Shown: piece after piece, positions 34,671-43,227 of the stretch
Layout of the letters: each line of letters begins with the position of its first letter
Numbering within the stretch: position 1 is the first letter of the stretch
NCBI GenBank assembly: GCA_051027215.1
Contig: JBPCXR010000229.1
Location: 1-64,000, forward strand
DNA length: 64,000 nt
Direction of reading: 5' to 3'
From: CALHVX01 sp051027215
Lineage (GTDB): Bacteria; Pseudomonadota; Gammaproteobacteria; Pseudomonadales; Azotimanducaceae
Position numbers and translations under genes: made by a program
The notes under the pieces: model-generated
Databases searched by the model: none
What the model was told of the DNA's origin: nothing
Seen by the model: only the letters and a program-made list of their open reading frames with translations

Positions 34671-34760
34671 ACTGCTAATTCCTGGCGCTTTCCGCTGCCA
34701 CTGCGCATACAGCAGGAACGGCCGTAGTGCTGGCCAGTGCCAAACTCCTGGCAGGAAGAA

Positions 34761-34780
34761 TACTGTATATATATACAGTT
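34761..34780 (-). promoter_or_regulatory. LexA (SOS) box
   Basis: The core CTGTATATATATACAG at 34763-34778 is a perfect palindrome, and with flanks the 20-base site differs from the E. coli consensus at one base. On the minus strand a TTGAAT (34790-34785) and TACAGT (34767-34762) with a 17-base gap form a plausible promoter overlapped by the box. This would be repressed by LexA and opened by DNA damage. The only gene it can drive is the 89-residue one. Confidence 0.85.
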
Positions 34781-34808
34781 ATCTATTCAAGAACGCCAGG
34801 CCATGGCC

Positions 34809-35666
34809 TTAGTCGTTGGCCGTCAATGCCGCTCGGGTAGCCTCGTCCGCAGGGAAGAACAGTTCGACAGACAACTCCTGGGAAGTGACCTGCTGGGGTG
34901 CTCCAAAATGTGCAAGTACAGTGAACAGGGCGTATTGCCGACCATCCTTACGTAGCTGCATGGTGATCGCTGGTGGCGGCGCTGTGTTCCATGACGGGTT
35001 CAACCAACTTTCCGGAGCATCAGGATGGTTCTGCAAGAATCGGATCAAAGTCTCGATGTCTCGGTCCATGGGGTTTGCCAATAGCGCGCTTCGAGCTCTT
35101 TGCAGAAAGGTATAGGTAACTTCTTGCCAGTTTTCGAGATAGGGCTTGAGTCCATTGTCGTTCATGCACAGCTGTACCAAAGGAAATGCTTGATCGGGAT
35201 CCTCGGAGTTAAAAGCTCGTGCAAGAACTGACATATCAATGAATTTGCTGAAAAAACTCAGTGCACCGGTGTTGCTGCTGACCAGGTTCCAGCGGCCATC
35301 CAGGATCAGAGCCGGGTAGGGCTCATGCTGCAGGAGCATTTGATCCAGCGCCTCGCGAAACAGTCCCAACTCTGCCTGGGCCAGAGGCTGCTCGTTGTAG
35401 AGCGCACTGAATCCGGCACGCAGCAGCAGCGCATTGCGTTCTCGCAACGGCACGTCGAGCGTGTCGGCCAGATCCAGGATGGTACGGCGACTGGGCTGAG
35501 CGCGCCCGGTCTCGAGAAAGCTGATATGTCGTTGAGAGATGCCTGATGCGACGGCCAGCTGTAGCTGACTCATGCGCCGATGGCCACGCCATTGCTTCAA
35601 CAGAGCGCCAAAACTGAGGGTCTCGGCCGGGGCTGGGATGGATGTGGCGGTGCTGGTCGGGCTCAT
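34809..35666 (-). CDS. XRE-family transcriptional regulator with MmyB-like ligand domain
   Basis: A 285-residue regulator. The N-terminal helix-turn-helix (about 20-80) reads LLKQWRGHRRMSQLQLAVAS, then ISQRHISFLETGRAQPSRRT. The C-terminal MmyB-type domain (about 110-275) contains PALILDGRWNLVSSNTGAL and the FFPADEAT end, and in the family it binds a fatty-acid-like ligand. Members usually control a neighbouring redox gene. Here the nearest divergent gene encodes a DUF2834 protein; no operator was recognised between them. Confidence 0.92.
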   Translation of the reverse strand: MSPTSTATSIPAPAETLSFGALLKQWRGHRRMSQLQLAVASGISQRHISFLETGRAQPSRRTILDLADTLDVPLRERNALLLRAGFSALYNEQPLAQAELGLFREALDQMLLQHEPYPALILDGRWNLVSSNTGALSFFSKFIDMSVLARAFNSEDPDQAFPLVQLCMNDNGLKPYLENWQEVTYTFLQRARSALLANPMDRDIETLIRFLQNHPDAPESWLNPSWNTAPPPAITMQLRKDGRQYALFTVLAHFGAPQQVTSQELSVELFFPADEATRAALTAND

Positions 35667-35823
35667 GGTGAAGCCAGTCTACCTTGCTAGCGGGTGATGC
35701 TGATTACCTTCGAGGTTATTGGAATCATAACCGCGTCTGGTTAAGTTCTCTGGGCATTGGCACGTTCTCGCCAATGCCCGGCGCCCAGGCCCGGTTTCAC
35801 AGCAGTCGCGTTGCGGCTAAGGA

Positions 35824-36126
35824 TTGACCATGCGTAACCTGTATCTGCTGCTGGCAGTGATCGGTGCCCTTGTGCCGCTCGGTTTTTTTGCAGCGTTTTT
35901 TGTAGACAACGGTGTCAGTGTGCCGCCGTTTCTGCGGGGCACTTTCGCGAACTACGCGGCCAGCGGTTTCGTCGCAGATCTGTTCATCAGCTCGTTTGTG
36001 TTTTGGATCTACATGTTCCAGCGCCAGCAGGGTCCGAAACCCTGGTTGTTCATTTTGCTGAATTTGAGCATCGGCCTGTCTTGTGCGTTGCCTGCCTATC
36101 TATACGCGAGCACCGCGAAAGACTAA
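35824..36126 (+). CDS. DUF2834 membrane protein
   Basis: A 100-residue integral membrane protein with three hydrophobic spans (about 3-25, 43-65, 72-92). The wording FFAAFFVDNG and GFVADLFISSFVFWIYM matches DUF2834. No function is known for the family. It is transcribed away from the MmyB-type regulator, which could be its controller, and its end overlaps the convergent nfeD-like gene by four bases. Confidence 0.82.
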   Translation: MTMRNLYLLLAVIGALVPLGFFAAFFVDNGVSVPPFLRGTFANYAASGFVADLFISSFVFWIYMFQRQQGPKPWLFILLNLSIGLSCALPAYLYASTAKD

Positions 36127-36575
36127 GGCGCGAGGGGGGTAACCTGCAGGTGGCCGTCGGCGCTAACGCCGGTGACCCGCACGCTTGCGCCAGCAGTCAA
36201 TGCAGCGCCAGTGGCGCTGACCACCTGCCAGCGCGTGTCGCCAACAAATTGGGCCACGGCATCCGCTGCTACGGGATCCGCCAAGGTAAACACTGTGCCA
36301 ACCAAGTTTTGCGCACGTTTGTGCAGGGACGGTGCATCCGTGGATGTGTTGAAGCCGCGGAAAAACTGCCAGTAAATCCAGGTAAACAACACAGACAGTA
36401 CGCCGAACAATAAGGCAGTGGTCCAGAAGCCCGAGGAATCGAACAACGCGGAGAAGAGGCCGGTAGCCAAAGCAGCGACCGCGATGCCGATCAGAAATCC
36501 GGTAAAACCGAAAACCTCAATCAGTAGCAGCACTGCTCCCAGGATTAGCCAGAAGTGAACTTGGGTAAAACTCAT
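36123..36575 (-). CDS. NfeD-like membrane protein
   Basis: A 150-residue short NfeD protein. Two hydrophobic stretches (about 5-50 and 52-75) are followed by a C-terminal OB-fold of about 60 residues (AQNLVGTVFTLADPV, then GASVRVTGVSADGHLQVTP). Such proteins partner with SPFH-domain proteins in membrane microdomains. The start overlaps the qmcA stop (ATGA), which fits that pairing. Confidence 0.9.
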   Translation of the reverse strand: MSFTQVHFWLILGAVLLLIEVFGFTGFLIGIAVAALATGLFSALFDSSGFWTTALLFGVLSVLFTWIYWQFFRGFNTSTDAPSLHKRAQNLVGTVFTLADPVAADAVAQFVGDTRWQVVSATGAALTAGASVRVTGVSADGHLQVTPLAP

Positions 36576-37480
36576 TCTTTCGATTCCTGCAACACTTCGC
36601 GAATGCCCTCGATGGAGCCCAGCAAACTGGCGGCTTCAAACGGCATAAGCACAACTTTGGCGTTGCTGGAAGAGCCGATGGTCTGCATGGCTTCTGTATA
36701 CTTCTGCGCAATGAAATAGTTTATGGCTTGGCGATCGCCGTTGCGAATGGCCACAGATACCGTTTCGGTTGCTTTGGCCTCAGCTTCTGCAAGCCGCTCG
36801 CGCGCTTCAGCATCACGAAAGGCGGCTTCCCGCCGTCCTTCGGCATCCAGCACAGCGGCTTGTTTTTCGCCCTGGGCTCTGGCGATTTCAGCTTCGCGAT
36901 AACCTTCGGCTTCCAGTACTGTTGCGCGCTTTTCTCGTTCGGCTTTCATCTGTTTGCCCATGGCATCGATCAGATCCTGGGGTGGGGCAATGTCTTTGAT
37001 TTCAATGCGGGTCACTTTTAGTCCCCAAGGATGGGTTGCTTCGTCCACCTTTTCGAGTACCTGACGATTGATGGTATCCCGCTGGGACAGAGTTTCGTCC
37101 AAAGCCATGGCACCGATCACCGCACGAATGTTCGTCATGACCAGGTTTTGCAGCGCGAACTCGAGTTGGTTCACCTCATAGGATGCTTTAACCGCATCCA
37201 TGATCTGAAAAAAGCATACGGCATCGGTGACCACCGTGGCGTTGTCGTTGGTGATGACCTCCTGACCAGCGACATCCAGCACTTGCTCCATCATGATCTG
37301 CTTGCGACCAACGCGCTCAACGTAGGGAATCAGCAGGCTCAGTCCAGGCCGGAGGGTCCGGGTGTATTTTCCCAGTCGCTCAACGGTCCAATTCTGCCCT
37401 TGGGGCACGATCTTTGCGCCGGCGATGGCCGTCATGACCAAAAGCACGACGACGATCAGTGTGCTGACTTCAAAGCCCAT
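36572..37480 (-). CDS. qmcA: SPFH/Band 7 protein QmcA (stomatin/HflK-related)
   Basis: A membrane-anchored stomatin-type protein of 302 residues from the ATG at 37480. One hydrophobic span comes first, then the SPFH domain beginning KIVPQGQNWTVERLGKYTRTL. An Ala/Glu-rich coiled coil (REAAFRDAEARERLAEAEAKA) and a hydrophobic end complete it. The family forms ring-shaped oligomers linked to membrane quality control. A GTG 14 codons upstream also opens the frame. It is coupled to the nfeD-like gene, as in many proteobacteria. Confidence 0.92.
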   Translation of the reverse strand: MGFEVSTLIVVVLLVMTAIAGAKIVPQGQNWTVERLGKYTRTLRPGLSLLIPYVERVGRKQIMMEQVLDVAGQEVITNDNATVVTDAVCFFQIMDAVKASYEVNQLEFALQNLVMTNIRAVIGAMALDETLSQRDTINRQVLEKVDEATHPWGLKVTRIEIKDIAPPQDLIDAMGKQMKAEREKRATVLEAEGYREAEIARAQGEKQAAVLDAEGRREAAFRDAEARERLAEAEAKATETVSVAIRNGDRQAINYFIAQKYTEAMQTIGSSSNAKVVLMPFEAASLLGSIEGIREVLQESKE

Positions 37481-37647
37481 TGTGTTCTCCCATTGGTACC
37501 GTTGGCCTGAAGTATAATGCACCCAGTACGCTGGGAGTTGCCTGCGCAGCTGCTCGCCGAGCCCTCAGGAGCGCCGCTGGAGCCCGCAGCACTCTCGAGC
37601 GACCGCGGAGCAAGATCTAACAGACCGATTATCATGGATAACACGCT

Positions 37648-38433
37648 ATGACCGAACAACGCCTTTCCAAGCTCAGTCGATCCATTGCCGGCAAGGTGGC
37701 CATCGTCACCGGTGCGGCGAGCGGTATGGGCAAAGCCACAGCTGAACTGTTCGCCGACGAAGGTGCCCGGGTTGCTGCCATCGATCTCAATGCTGGCCCG
37801 CTGCAGACCGTAGTAGACGGCATCGTCGCGGTGGGCGGCGACGCCAAAGCCTGGACGCTGGATCTGTCTGATGCGGCGGCCATCAGCGCGGTCTTCGAAC
37901 AGATCGCCGAACACTTTGGCGGTATCGACATCCTGGTCAACAACGCCGGCATCTCGATCTTTTCTCCCATTGACGGTGAGGAGTATGAGGACGCTTGGCA
38001 CAAAACCTTGTCGGTGCTGTTAACCGCGCACACGCGCACCATCCGTGCCGCCTTGCCACACTTACGCAAGGCTAGCGATGCGCGAATCGTAAACATCGCA
38101 TCCACCGAAGGGCTCGGGGCGACGAAGTTTGGTAGCCCGTATACTGCGGCCAAGACTGGGGTCATTGGCCTCACCCGCTCCCTGGCAGTCGAGCTCGGCC
38201 CCGAAGGCATAACCGTGAACTGCATCTGCCCGGGACCCATTCGTACCGGTATGACGGATGCGATTCCTGAAGAGCAGAAAGTGGTGTACGCCCGCCGCCG
38301 GGTCGCCTTAAAGCGCTATGCCGAGCCGGAGGAAGTGGCCCACGGCACCTTGAGCCTGGTGCTGCCTGCATCCAGCTTTATCACCGGCGTTGCGCTCCCG
38401 GTTGATGGCGGGCTCACCATAAAGAACGCTTAA
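37648..38433 (+). CDS. Short-chain dehydrogenase/reductase
   Basis: A classical SDR of 261 residues. The NAD(P) fold VTGAASGMGKATAE with DLN after the second strand suggests NAD preference. NNAG, the Ser in NIASTEG and the YTAAK pair make the active site complete, and the end RYAEPEEVAHGTLSLVLPA...GVALPVDGG is typical of the FabG/2,3-dihydrodiol dehydrogenase branch. The substrate is unknown. A TATAAT lies in the 126-base gap to qmcA but without a matching -35. Confidence 0.9.
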   Translation: MTEQRLSKLSRSIAGKVAIVTGAASGMGKATAELFADEGARVAAIDLNAGPLQTVVDGIVAVGGDAKAWTLDLSDAAAISAVFEQIAEHFGGIDILVNNAGISIFSPIDGEEYEDAWHKTLSVLLTAHTRTIRAALPHLRKASDARIVNIASTEGLGATKFGSPYTAAKTGVIGLTRSLAVELGPEGITVNCICPGPIRTGMTDAIPEEQKVVYARRRVALKRYAEPEEVAHGTLSLVLPASSFITGVALPVDGGLTIKNA

Positions 38434-38444
38434 ACATTTGCGCT

Positions 38445-39173
38445 GTGCCTTGGCAGACCGAGATCCGCTGTGTGCTGTTCGACCTGGGAGGGACGCTGTT
38501 CCGCCATCTGCCTCGGGAGTCCACGGAGCAAAACCTCCGCGGCATTGTTGAGGCTGCTACAGCTACACCTCTCTCGGCTCAGCAGCTGCAGCGATATCAC
38601 CAGATTCGGCAGGAGACCGAAGCAAGTTTCGTCGCGCGCCCGTTCTTCCTCCATCAAGCGTTGGTGAAAGCCAGCTTTCAGCGTTTTGCCCATGAGGTCT
38701 CGCTGCCCGTTGCGCTGCAACGGCCTTTGGCAGAAGCGTTTTACACGGCACAGCGCGAAACTGTTACACATAGCTTGCAGCTGCGAGATGACACCGCAGC
38801 GGTGCTTGCGCAATTGCAACAGCGCAAGCGGCAGACCGCTATCGTGTCGAACATCGATGACGACTATCTGCACCCGCTGTTGCAACGGGTCAGTGTGCTC
38901 GACGGCGTAGCGTTTGTGCTCAGTAGTGAAGCAGCCCGATCCTGCAAGCCCGATCCATCGATCTACCATCAGGCGCTGAGGTTGTGCGCAGAACCCCCAG
39001 AACGAGTCTTGTTTGTGGGTGATTCCTTAACCAACGACGTTTTCGGGCCGGCACAGGTAGGTATGCGCACCTGTTGGATGGCCGCAGACCAACAACGCGA
39101 TCACCCCGATGCGGCTAAAGCCGATTTGCTGATCCAATCCTTATCGGAACTACCGGCTGCGCTGGGCTGCTAG
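38445..39173 (+). CDS. HAD-superfamily hydrolase
   Basis: A 242-residue haloacid-dehalogenase-like protein with a cap domain at about 20-100. Motif I is FDLGGTL: the nucleophile Asp is present, but the acid/base position two residues on is Gly rather than Asp. That is seen in some HAD members but makes phosphatase activity uncertain. Motif II is SNIDDDY, motif III the Lys in SCKPDPSIY, and motif IV is FVGDSLTNDVFG. It starts with GTG 11 bases after the SDR gene. The substrate is unknown. Confidence 0.88.
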   Translation: MPWQTEIRCVLFDLGGTLFRHLPRESTEQNLRGIVEAATATPLSAQQLQRYHQIRQETEASFVARPFFLHQALVKASFQRFAHEVSLPVALQRPLAEAFYTAQRETVTHSLQLRDDTAAVLAQLQQRKRQTAIVSNIDDDYLHPLLQRVSVLDGVAFVLSSEAARSCKPDPSIYHQALRLCAEPPERVLFVGDSLTNDVFGPAQVGMRTCWMAADQQRDHPDAAKADLLIQSLSELPAALGC

Positions 39174-40117
39174 GCTGCGGGCTTACTGCCCTGCGCCAAT
39201 ACCACCAGCGCTTGAACAGTCTGCTCAAATAGTCCGCGTCCGCCTGGCTGCCAGCCAAGCTCGGTCAGCCCCGCACAAGTCAAGAGGACGTTCGGTGATG
39301 GCGACTCATCAGGCACAGGCAAAACGGTGGAGGTATAGCGCTGAGCCTCGCGTAAGATCTGAGTGTGTGAAACCACAATGTCCGAGCAATTAAAGGTCCG
39401 ACCGCGAACCGTCTGCAGCGGCTGCTCTAGGAGCAACGCCACAGCACTGGCAACATCTTGCCCATGTACTTCCGATCCACTGCGCGAGATGGGAGCAGAA
39501 GCGCTGGCAAGAGCCTCGGCGATGAGGCCGAGCCACTTGCTGCGCTCGGTGGGTTCAGCAACGCCGTACACACCGGTGAGGCGCAAACAGCTGACGCAAA
39601 GCGAGCTGCTACGGCTGTAGTGATCGGCCAGCGCCTCTTCCGCTGCTTTTAGCGCGCCGTAGTGGGTAGTGGGTCGAGGTGGCTGATCGTCGCCAATTTC
39701 AATTGGGTGTTCGGCGTAGCCATCCATGACCGCGCGGCTACTCATGAGCACCACCCGCTCCAAGCCCTGACGCCGGGCAGCCTCTAACAAGGCGATCGTG
39801 GGTAGCAGGTTCGCGGCCCAGAACTGTTCTGGATCGGCACCTTCGCCACCGCGGTAACGGCCCGGTACGTGGGCAAACGCGCAGTGCACCAAGGCCCGCT
39901 GACCCTCGAGCAAAGCGTCGCACAAGGCTGGGCGACCGTCTTGCAGCGCCAAGTTGCCTTCCAGCCACTGTAGTTCGGGCGAGGGTGCAGCTCTTGCACG
40001 CGCCGTGTGCGTCAACGCTCGAACTCGCTCACCCTGTGCCAGCAGGTGGTCTCTAACAAACTGTCCAACGTAGCCGCGGGCGCCGCTGAGTGCGATGCCT
40101 GTGGACTTACTGGTCAC
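39170..40117 (-). CDS. sqdC: NAD-dependent epimerase/reductase of the extended SDR type, candidate SqdC
   Basis: A 315-residue Rossmann protein from the GTG at 40115-40117, which overlaps the glycosyltransferase stop by 11 bases. It opens with IALSGARGYVGQFVRDHLL (GxxGxxG) and has THYGALKAAEEAL as the YxxxK site. It follows an sqdB-like and a GT8 sqdD-like gene on the same strand. In Rhodobacter and Sinorhizobium the sulfolipid operon runs sqdB-sqdD-sqdC, and sqdC encodes a reductase-like protein. Order and family both fit; the name is an inference, not a sequence identification. A longer frame to 40189 only duplicates the upstream gene's end. Confidence 0.65.
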   Translation of the reverse strand: MTSKSTGIALSGARGYVGQFVRDHLLAQGERVRALTHTARARAAPSPELQWLEGNLALQDGRPALCDALLEGQRALVHCAFAHVPGRYRGGEGADPEQFWAANLLPTIALLEAARRQGLERVVLMSSRAVMDGYAEHPIEIGDDQPPRPTTHYGALKAAEEALADHYSRSSSLCVSCLRLTGVYGVAEPTERSKWLGLIAEALASASAPISRSGSEVHGQDVASAVALLLEQPLQTVRGRTFNCSDIVVSHTQILREAQRYTSTVLPVPDESPSPNVLLTCAGLTELGWQPGGRGLFEQTVQALVVLAQGSKPAA

Positions 40118-40922
40118 GGGGCGCCGAAGTGGGCGCGGGCACGCTATCCGGTATCGTGCCCTGCTCATAGATCTGCTGCCACAGATCAATTAGCGGTTTT
40201 AGCTGTGCAACTCGGGGGTGGTTGGCTTGCCAAGGTTTTTCGTATTGGTAATGGACTACGTTGATACTCGGCCAGTGCCATAGCTGCGGTAGGTTGAAGT
40301 AGACATACTGCAGCACGTTGAAGGTATAGGGGAGGCCATGCCAGCGTGGAAAGAACTTCTCTAAAAACGTTTGATCTGTACGCCGCCAGTAGGCATCCGG
40401 CGCATCCAAAGCCGCTAACATTTCGGTGTAGGTCTGCTGCTTGGGTTGGGCGACGAAAACCCCGGAGTTCAAGCGGTGCATGTCTGCTAGGGATTCGTAG
40501 AGGTTGGGCGCTGCAGAAAACTCAGGGTAGCCGAAGAGGCGATCGATATTGCGCACTACGACAGTATCGGCGTCCAAGAAGACGATCCGCTCGTATGTGT
40601 CTAGTTGCCACAAGCTCAGCTTACCGAAGTTGTCTAGCGGGTCGTGGAATAGGGGCTTGTTGCCCTTGGTGAACGGCGCTGCCTTGTGGACCGCAGCCCG
40701 ACTGTGACGCTCGCGAAACTCAGTGCTGAAATCTGCTTGCGCAATTGGCTTTATTTCGCAGCCGTAGGCTTCCAGCGCACTGGCATCCAATTGCGGATCG
40801 GTGCTGAGTACCAGCAGCGGAGCGCTAGCGCCAACAGCGCGTAGAGATCGCGCCAGCGCTGTAGCGCCGACTACGTAGTCCGGGTTAGAGACCAGGGTTG
40901 CAAATGCGTATCGAGTCACCAT
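40107..40922 (-). CDS. sqdD: Glycosyltransferase family 8, glycogenin-like, candidate SqdD
   Basis: A 271-residue retaining glycosyltransferase of family GT8. The N-terminal RYAFATLVSNPDYVVGATALARSL is followed by the metal and sugar-nucleotide site YERIVFLDADTVVVRNID. The NSGVFVAQPKQQTY and FNVLQYVYF segments, and a C-terminal region rich in aromatic residues including VVHYQYEKPW, complete the glycogenin pattern. In Rhodobacter, SqdD is a GT8 protein that transfers sulfoquinovose, so the position after the sqdB-like gene supports that role. Transfer of another sugar to a lipid or protein is the alternative. Confidence 0.8.
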   Translation of the reverse strand: MVTRYAFATLVSNPDYVVGATALARSLRAVGASAPLLVLSTDPQLDASALEAYGCEIKPIAQADFSTEFRERHSRAAVHKAAPFTKGNKPLFHDPLDNFGKLSLWQLDTYERIVFLDADTVVVRNIDRLFGYPEFSAAPNLYESLADMHRLNSGVFVAQPKQQTYTEMLAALDAPDAYWRRTDQTFLEKFFPRWHGLPYTFNVLQYVYFNLPQLWHWPSINVVHYQYEKPWQANHPRVAQLKPLIDLWQQIYEQGTIPDSVPAPTSAPRDQ

Positions 40923-40951
40923 GGGTCGTTACTCGGCGCTGCTCAGAGTCG

Positions 40952-42241
40952 CTAGTGCCCGCCGATCTTCTTCATGGTTCCAAGATTCGAGGCACTGTTT
41001 GGAGGCGAGGCGCTGAAGGTCGGATCGCCAACGTCGACCACACCAGGGACGCCAGCAGACTGAATTTGCGCAGAGATTTCTTTGGTCCAGGCTGAGGTGC
41101 AGGGTATCCGAGACTTATCGATTCGATGTTCGTATTTGCGAGCGACATCGAGTAGCTCTGAGAGCAAACCTTCCCGCAGGGTAATGGGCGACAAACCCAA
41201 CGCCAGGAACTGCTCGTTCTTGACGATCAGATCGTTCTCGTCGGCTTCTTTACGCGGATTCTGCAGGTAGGCGACTTCGGCGCCCGTCATCTCAGCCACC
41301 ATTTCCGCCAGGTCACGAACGCGATGGGTCTCGGTCATTTGATTGAAGATCTTAGTGCGATCACCGGCCGCTGGTGGGTTGGCCAACGCCAGCTCTATGC
41401 AGCGCACGGAGTCTTGAATGTGGATGAAGGCCCGGGTTTGGCCACCGCTGCCGTGCACTGTTAGCGGGTAGCCAACCGCGGCTTGAATCAGAAAGCGATT
41501 CAGCACCGTACCGTAGTCGCCATCGTAGTCGAAGCGATTGATCAATTGCTCATGCCGTCGGGTTTGATCGGTGTGTGTGCCCCAGACGATGCCTTGGTGC
41601 AGGTCGGTAATGCGCAGCCCATCGTTTTTGGCATAGAACTGAAACAGCAGCTGATCTAGACACTTGGTCATGTGGTAGATGCTGCCTGGGTTTGCCGGGT
41701 AGAGGATTTCCTGAGTAGCGCGACGCTCATCGTCAAGGTGAATGTCTACGGGCAGGTACCCTTCCGGAATGGCGGCGCCAACCGTTGAGTAGCCATACAC
41801 GCCCATAGTGCCCATGTGCACCAGATGAGCATCGAGATTGGTTTCAACCAGTGCGGTCAACAGATTGTGGGTGGCGTTGACATTGTTGTTGACCGTATAG
41901 GTCTTGTGCCGATCGGTCTTCATCGAGTAAGGCGCAGCGCGCTGCTGGGCCAGGTGAATGACCGCGTTTGGCTGGTAGTCCTGCAACCAACCCTTCAGCC
42001 GCTCGTACTCTGTGGCCAGATCCAGCAGGTGGAAATCGATCCGCTCGCCGGATACTTCAAACCAGATGCGTTGGCGCTCTTGGATCGAGTCCATCGGCGT
42101 AAGGGATTGCACGCCAAGCTCGGTGTCGATCCAGCGACGGCTGAGATTGTCGACGATGGCTACTTCGTGGCCGGCTGCAGATAGGTGCAGGGCGGTTGGC
42201 CAGCCAATAAACCCGTCACCCCCAAAAATTGCGATGCGCAC
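40952..42241 (-). CDS. sqdB: UDP-sulfoquinovose synthase (SQD1/SqdB family)
   Basis: A 429-residue extended SDR that would join UDP-glucose and sulfite to make UDP-sulfoquinovose, the head-group donor for sulfolipid. The order follows plant SQD1: RIAIFGGDGFIGWPTALHL, VDNLSRRWIDTELGVQSLTP, RAAPYSM, LVHMGTMGVYG with the catalytic Thr, SIYHMTKCLDQ with the Tyr/Lys pair, and QGIVWGTHTDQT. After that come NRFDYDGDYGTVLNRFL, PLTVHGSGGQTRA and NQMTETHRVRDLAEM. The last 40 residues are extra. It starts a minus-strand set with the GT8 and epimerase-like genes. Use of sulfoquinovose in a glycan, as with archaeal Agl3, is the other possibility. Confidence 0.87.
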   Translation of the reverse strand: MRIAIFGGDGFIGWPTALHLSAAGHEVAIVDNLSRRWIDTELGVQSLTPMDSIQERQRIWFEVSGERIDFHLLDLATEYERLKGWLQDYQPNAVIHLAQQRAAPYSMKTDRHKTYTVNNNVNATHNLLTALVETNLDAHLVHMGTMGVYGYSTVGAAIPEGYLPVDIHLDDERRATQEILYPANPGSIYHMTKCLDQLLFQFYAKNDGLRITDLHQGIVWGTHTDQTRRHEQLINRFDYDGDYGTVLNRFLIQAAVGYPLTVHGSGGQTRAFIHIQDSVRCIELALANPPAAGDRTKIFNQMTETHRVRDLAEMVAEMTGAEVAYLQNPRKEADENDLIVKNEQFLALGLSPITLREGLLSELLDVARKYEHRIDKSRIPCTSAWTKEISAQIQSAGVPGVVDVGDPTFSASPPNSASNLGTMKKIGGH

Positions 42242-42322
42242 TGCGTACGTCTCCTAAGCGCTGACGCGGCGCAGTGTAAGTGACAAACTGGGTAAGGAAC
42301 ACCTTAGCGTTAGGGGGAGTGG

Positions 42323-43189
42323 ATGAGCACAGTGAGCGTAGCGCAGCCCCTGGCCTGGCAGGTCGGGGCGGTGTCGATTACCCGTCTGGTTGAGCTGACG
42401 ACCGCCTCCCTCGGACCTCACCTCTTGCCCCAGGCAGATCCTGCGGCTCTGGCTCCGTACCCATGGCTCCAGCCCTTCCTGGACGAGCGCCAGCGGCTGG
42501 TGCTGAGTATGCACTCGTTGGTGCTGCGCACACCCGATCGGCTGCTGGTGGTGGATACCTGCATAGGCAATGACAAGGCTCGGAGTTACCCGCGTTGGAA
42601 CTTCATGCAATCTGATTTTCTCGAGCGCTTTCAAGCAGCGGGATTCGCGCTGGAGGCGGTGGATACAGTGCTCTGTACCCACATGCATGTGGATCACGTG
42701 GGCTGGAACACGAGGCTGGTGAATGGCCGCTGGACACCGACATTCAGCCAAGCCCGCTACCTCTACGCGACCCAGGAGTGGGATCATTGGCGCCGTGAGC
42801 CTCAGGAATATGGCCCGGTAATCGAAGACTCCGTGCAGCCCATTTTCGATGCCGGGCTCGCCGATTTGGTGCCGGCGGCGCATCAGGTGTGTCCGGAAGT
42901 GCGTCTGATCCCTACGCCTGGCCACACCCCGGGGCATGTCAGTGTGCTGATCGAGTCAGCGGGCGAACGTGCGGTGATCACCGGGGACATGCTCCACCAT
43001 CCCTGTCAGATTGCGCACCCGGAATGGTCCAGTACAGCGGACGTAGATCAGCAAGCGAGTGCCGACACTCGGGCCCGCTTCTTGGCTGAGTTTGCGGATG
43101 AACCGGTGTTGGTGATCGGCACCCACTTCGCCACGCCCACAGCGGGTCATTTGCTTCGGGACGGCGATCGCTATCGCCTGGACTACTGA
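42323..43189 (+). CDS. Metallo-beta-lactamase-fold hydrolase
   Basis: A 288-residue MBL-fold enzyme. The zinc site is complete: CTHMHVDHVGWN (HxHxDH), TPGHTPGHVSVLIE, VITGDMLHHP and GTHFATPTAGH. The stretch TFSQARYLYATQEWDHW and the long N-terminal half are like N-acyl-homoserine-lactone lactonases and the related uncharacterised alkyl/aryl hydrolases. It could cleave a lactone or ester, but no substrate is evident. It is divergent from sqdB with about 80 bases between. Confidence 0.9.
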   Translation: MSTVSVAQPLAWQVGAVSITRLVELTTASLGPHLLPQADPAALAPYPWLQPFLDERQRLVLSMHSLVLRTPDRLLVVDTCIGNDKARSYPRWNFMQSDFLERFQAAGFALEAVDTVLCTHMHVDHVGWNTRLVNGRWTPTFSQARYLYATQEWDHWRREPQEYGPVIEDSVQPIFDAGLADLVPAAHQVCPEVRLIPTPGHTPGHVSVLIESAGERAVITGDMLHHPCQIAHPEWSSTADVDQQASADTRARFLAEFADEPVLVIGTHFATPTAGHLLRDGDRYRLDY

Positions 43190-43227
43190 CTGCAAACGGT
43201 TACAGCGAGGGCCGGCAAGCCTGGATC

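Noticed and set aside
34322..34708. A 128-codon minus-strand frame that runs through the tRNA-Lys.
   Set aside because: It is antisense to the tRNA 3' half and overlaps the better small gene in another frame; composition is not protein-like.
34288..34808. An integrase gene or att repeat at the tRNA-Lys.
   Set aside because: No integrase-like protein lies between the tRNA and the regulator gene, and I saw no copy of the tRNA 3' end in the window.
37513..37518. A perfect TATAAT upstream of the SDR gene.
   Set aside because: No -35 hexamer at 15-19 bases; kept only as a remark in that gene's entry.
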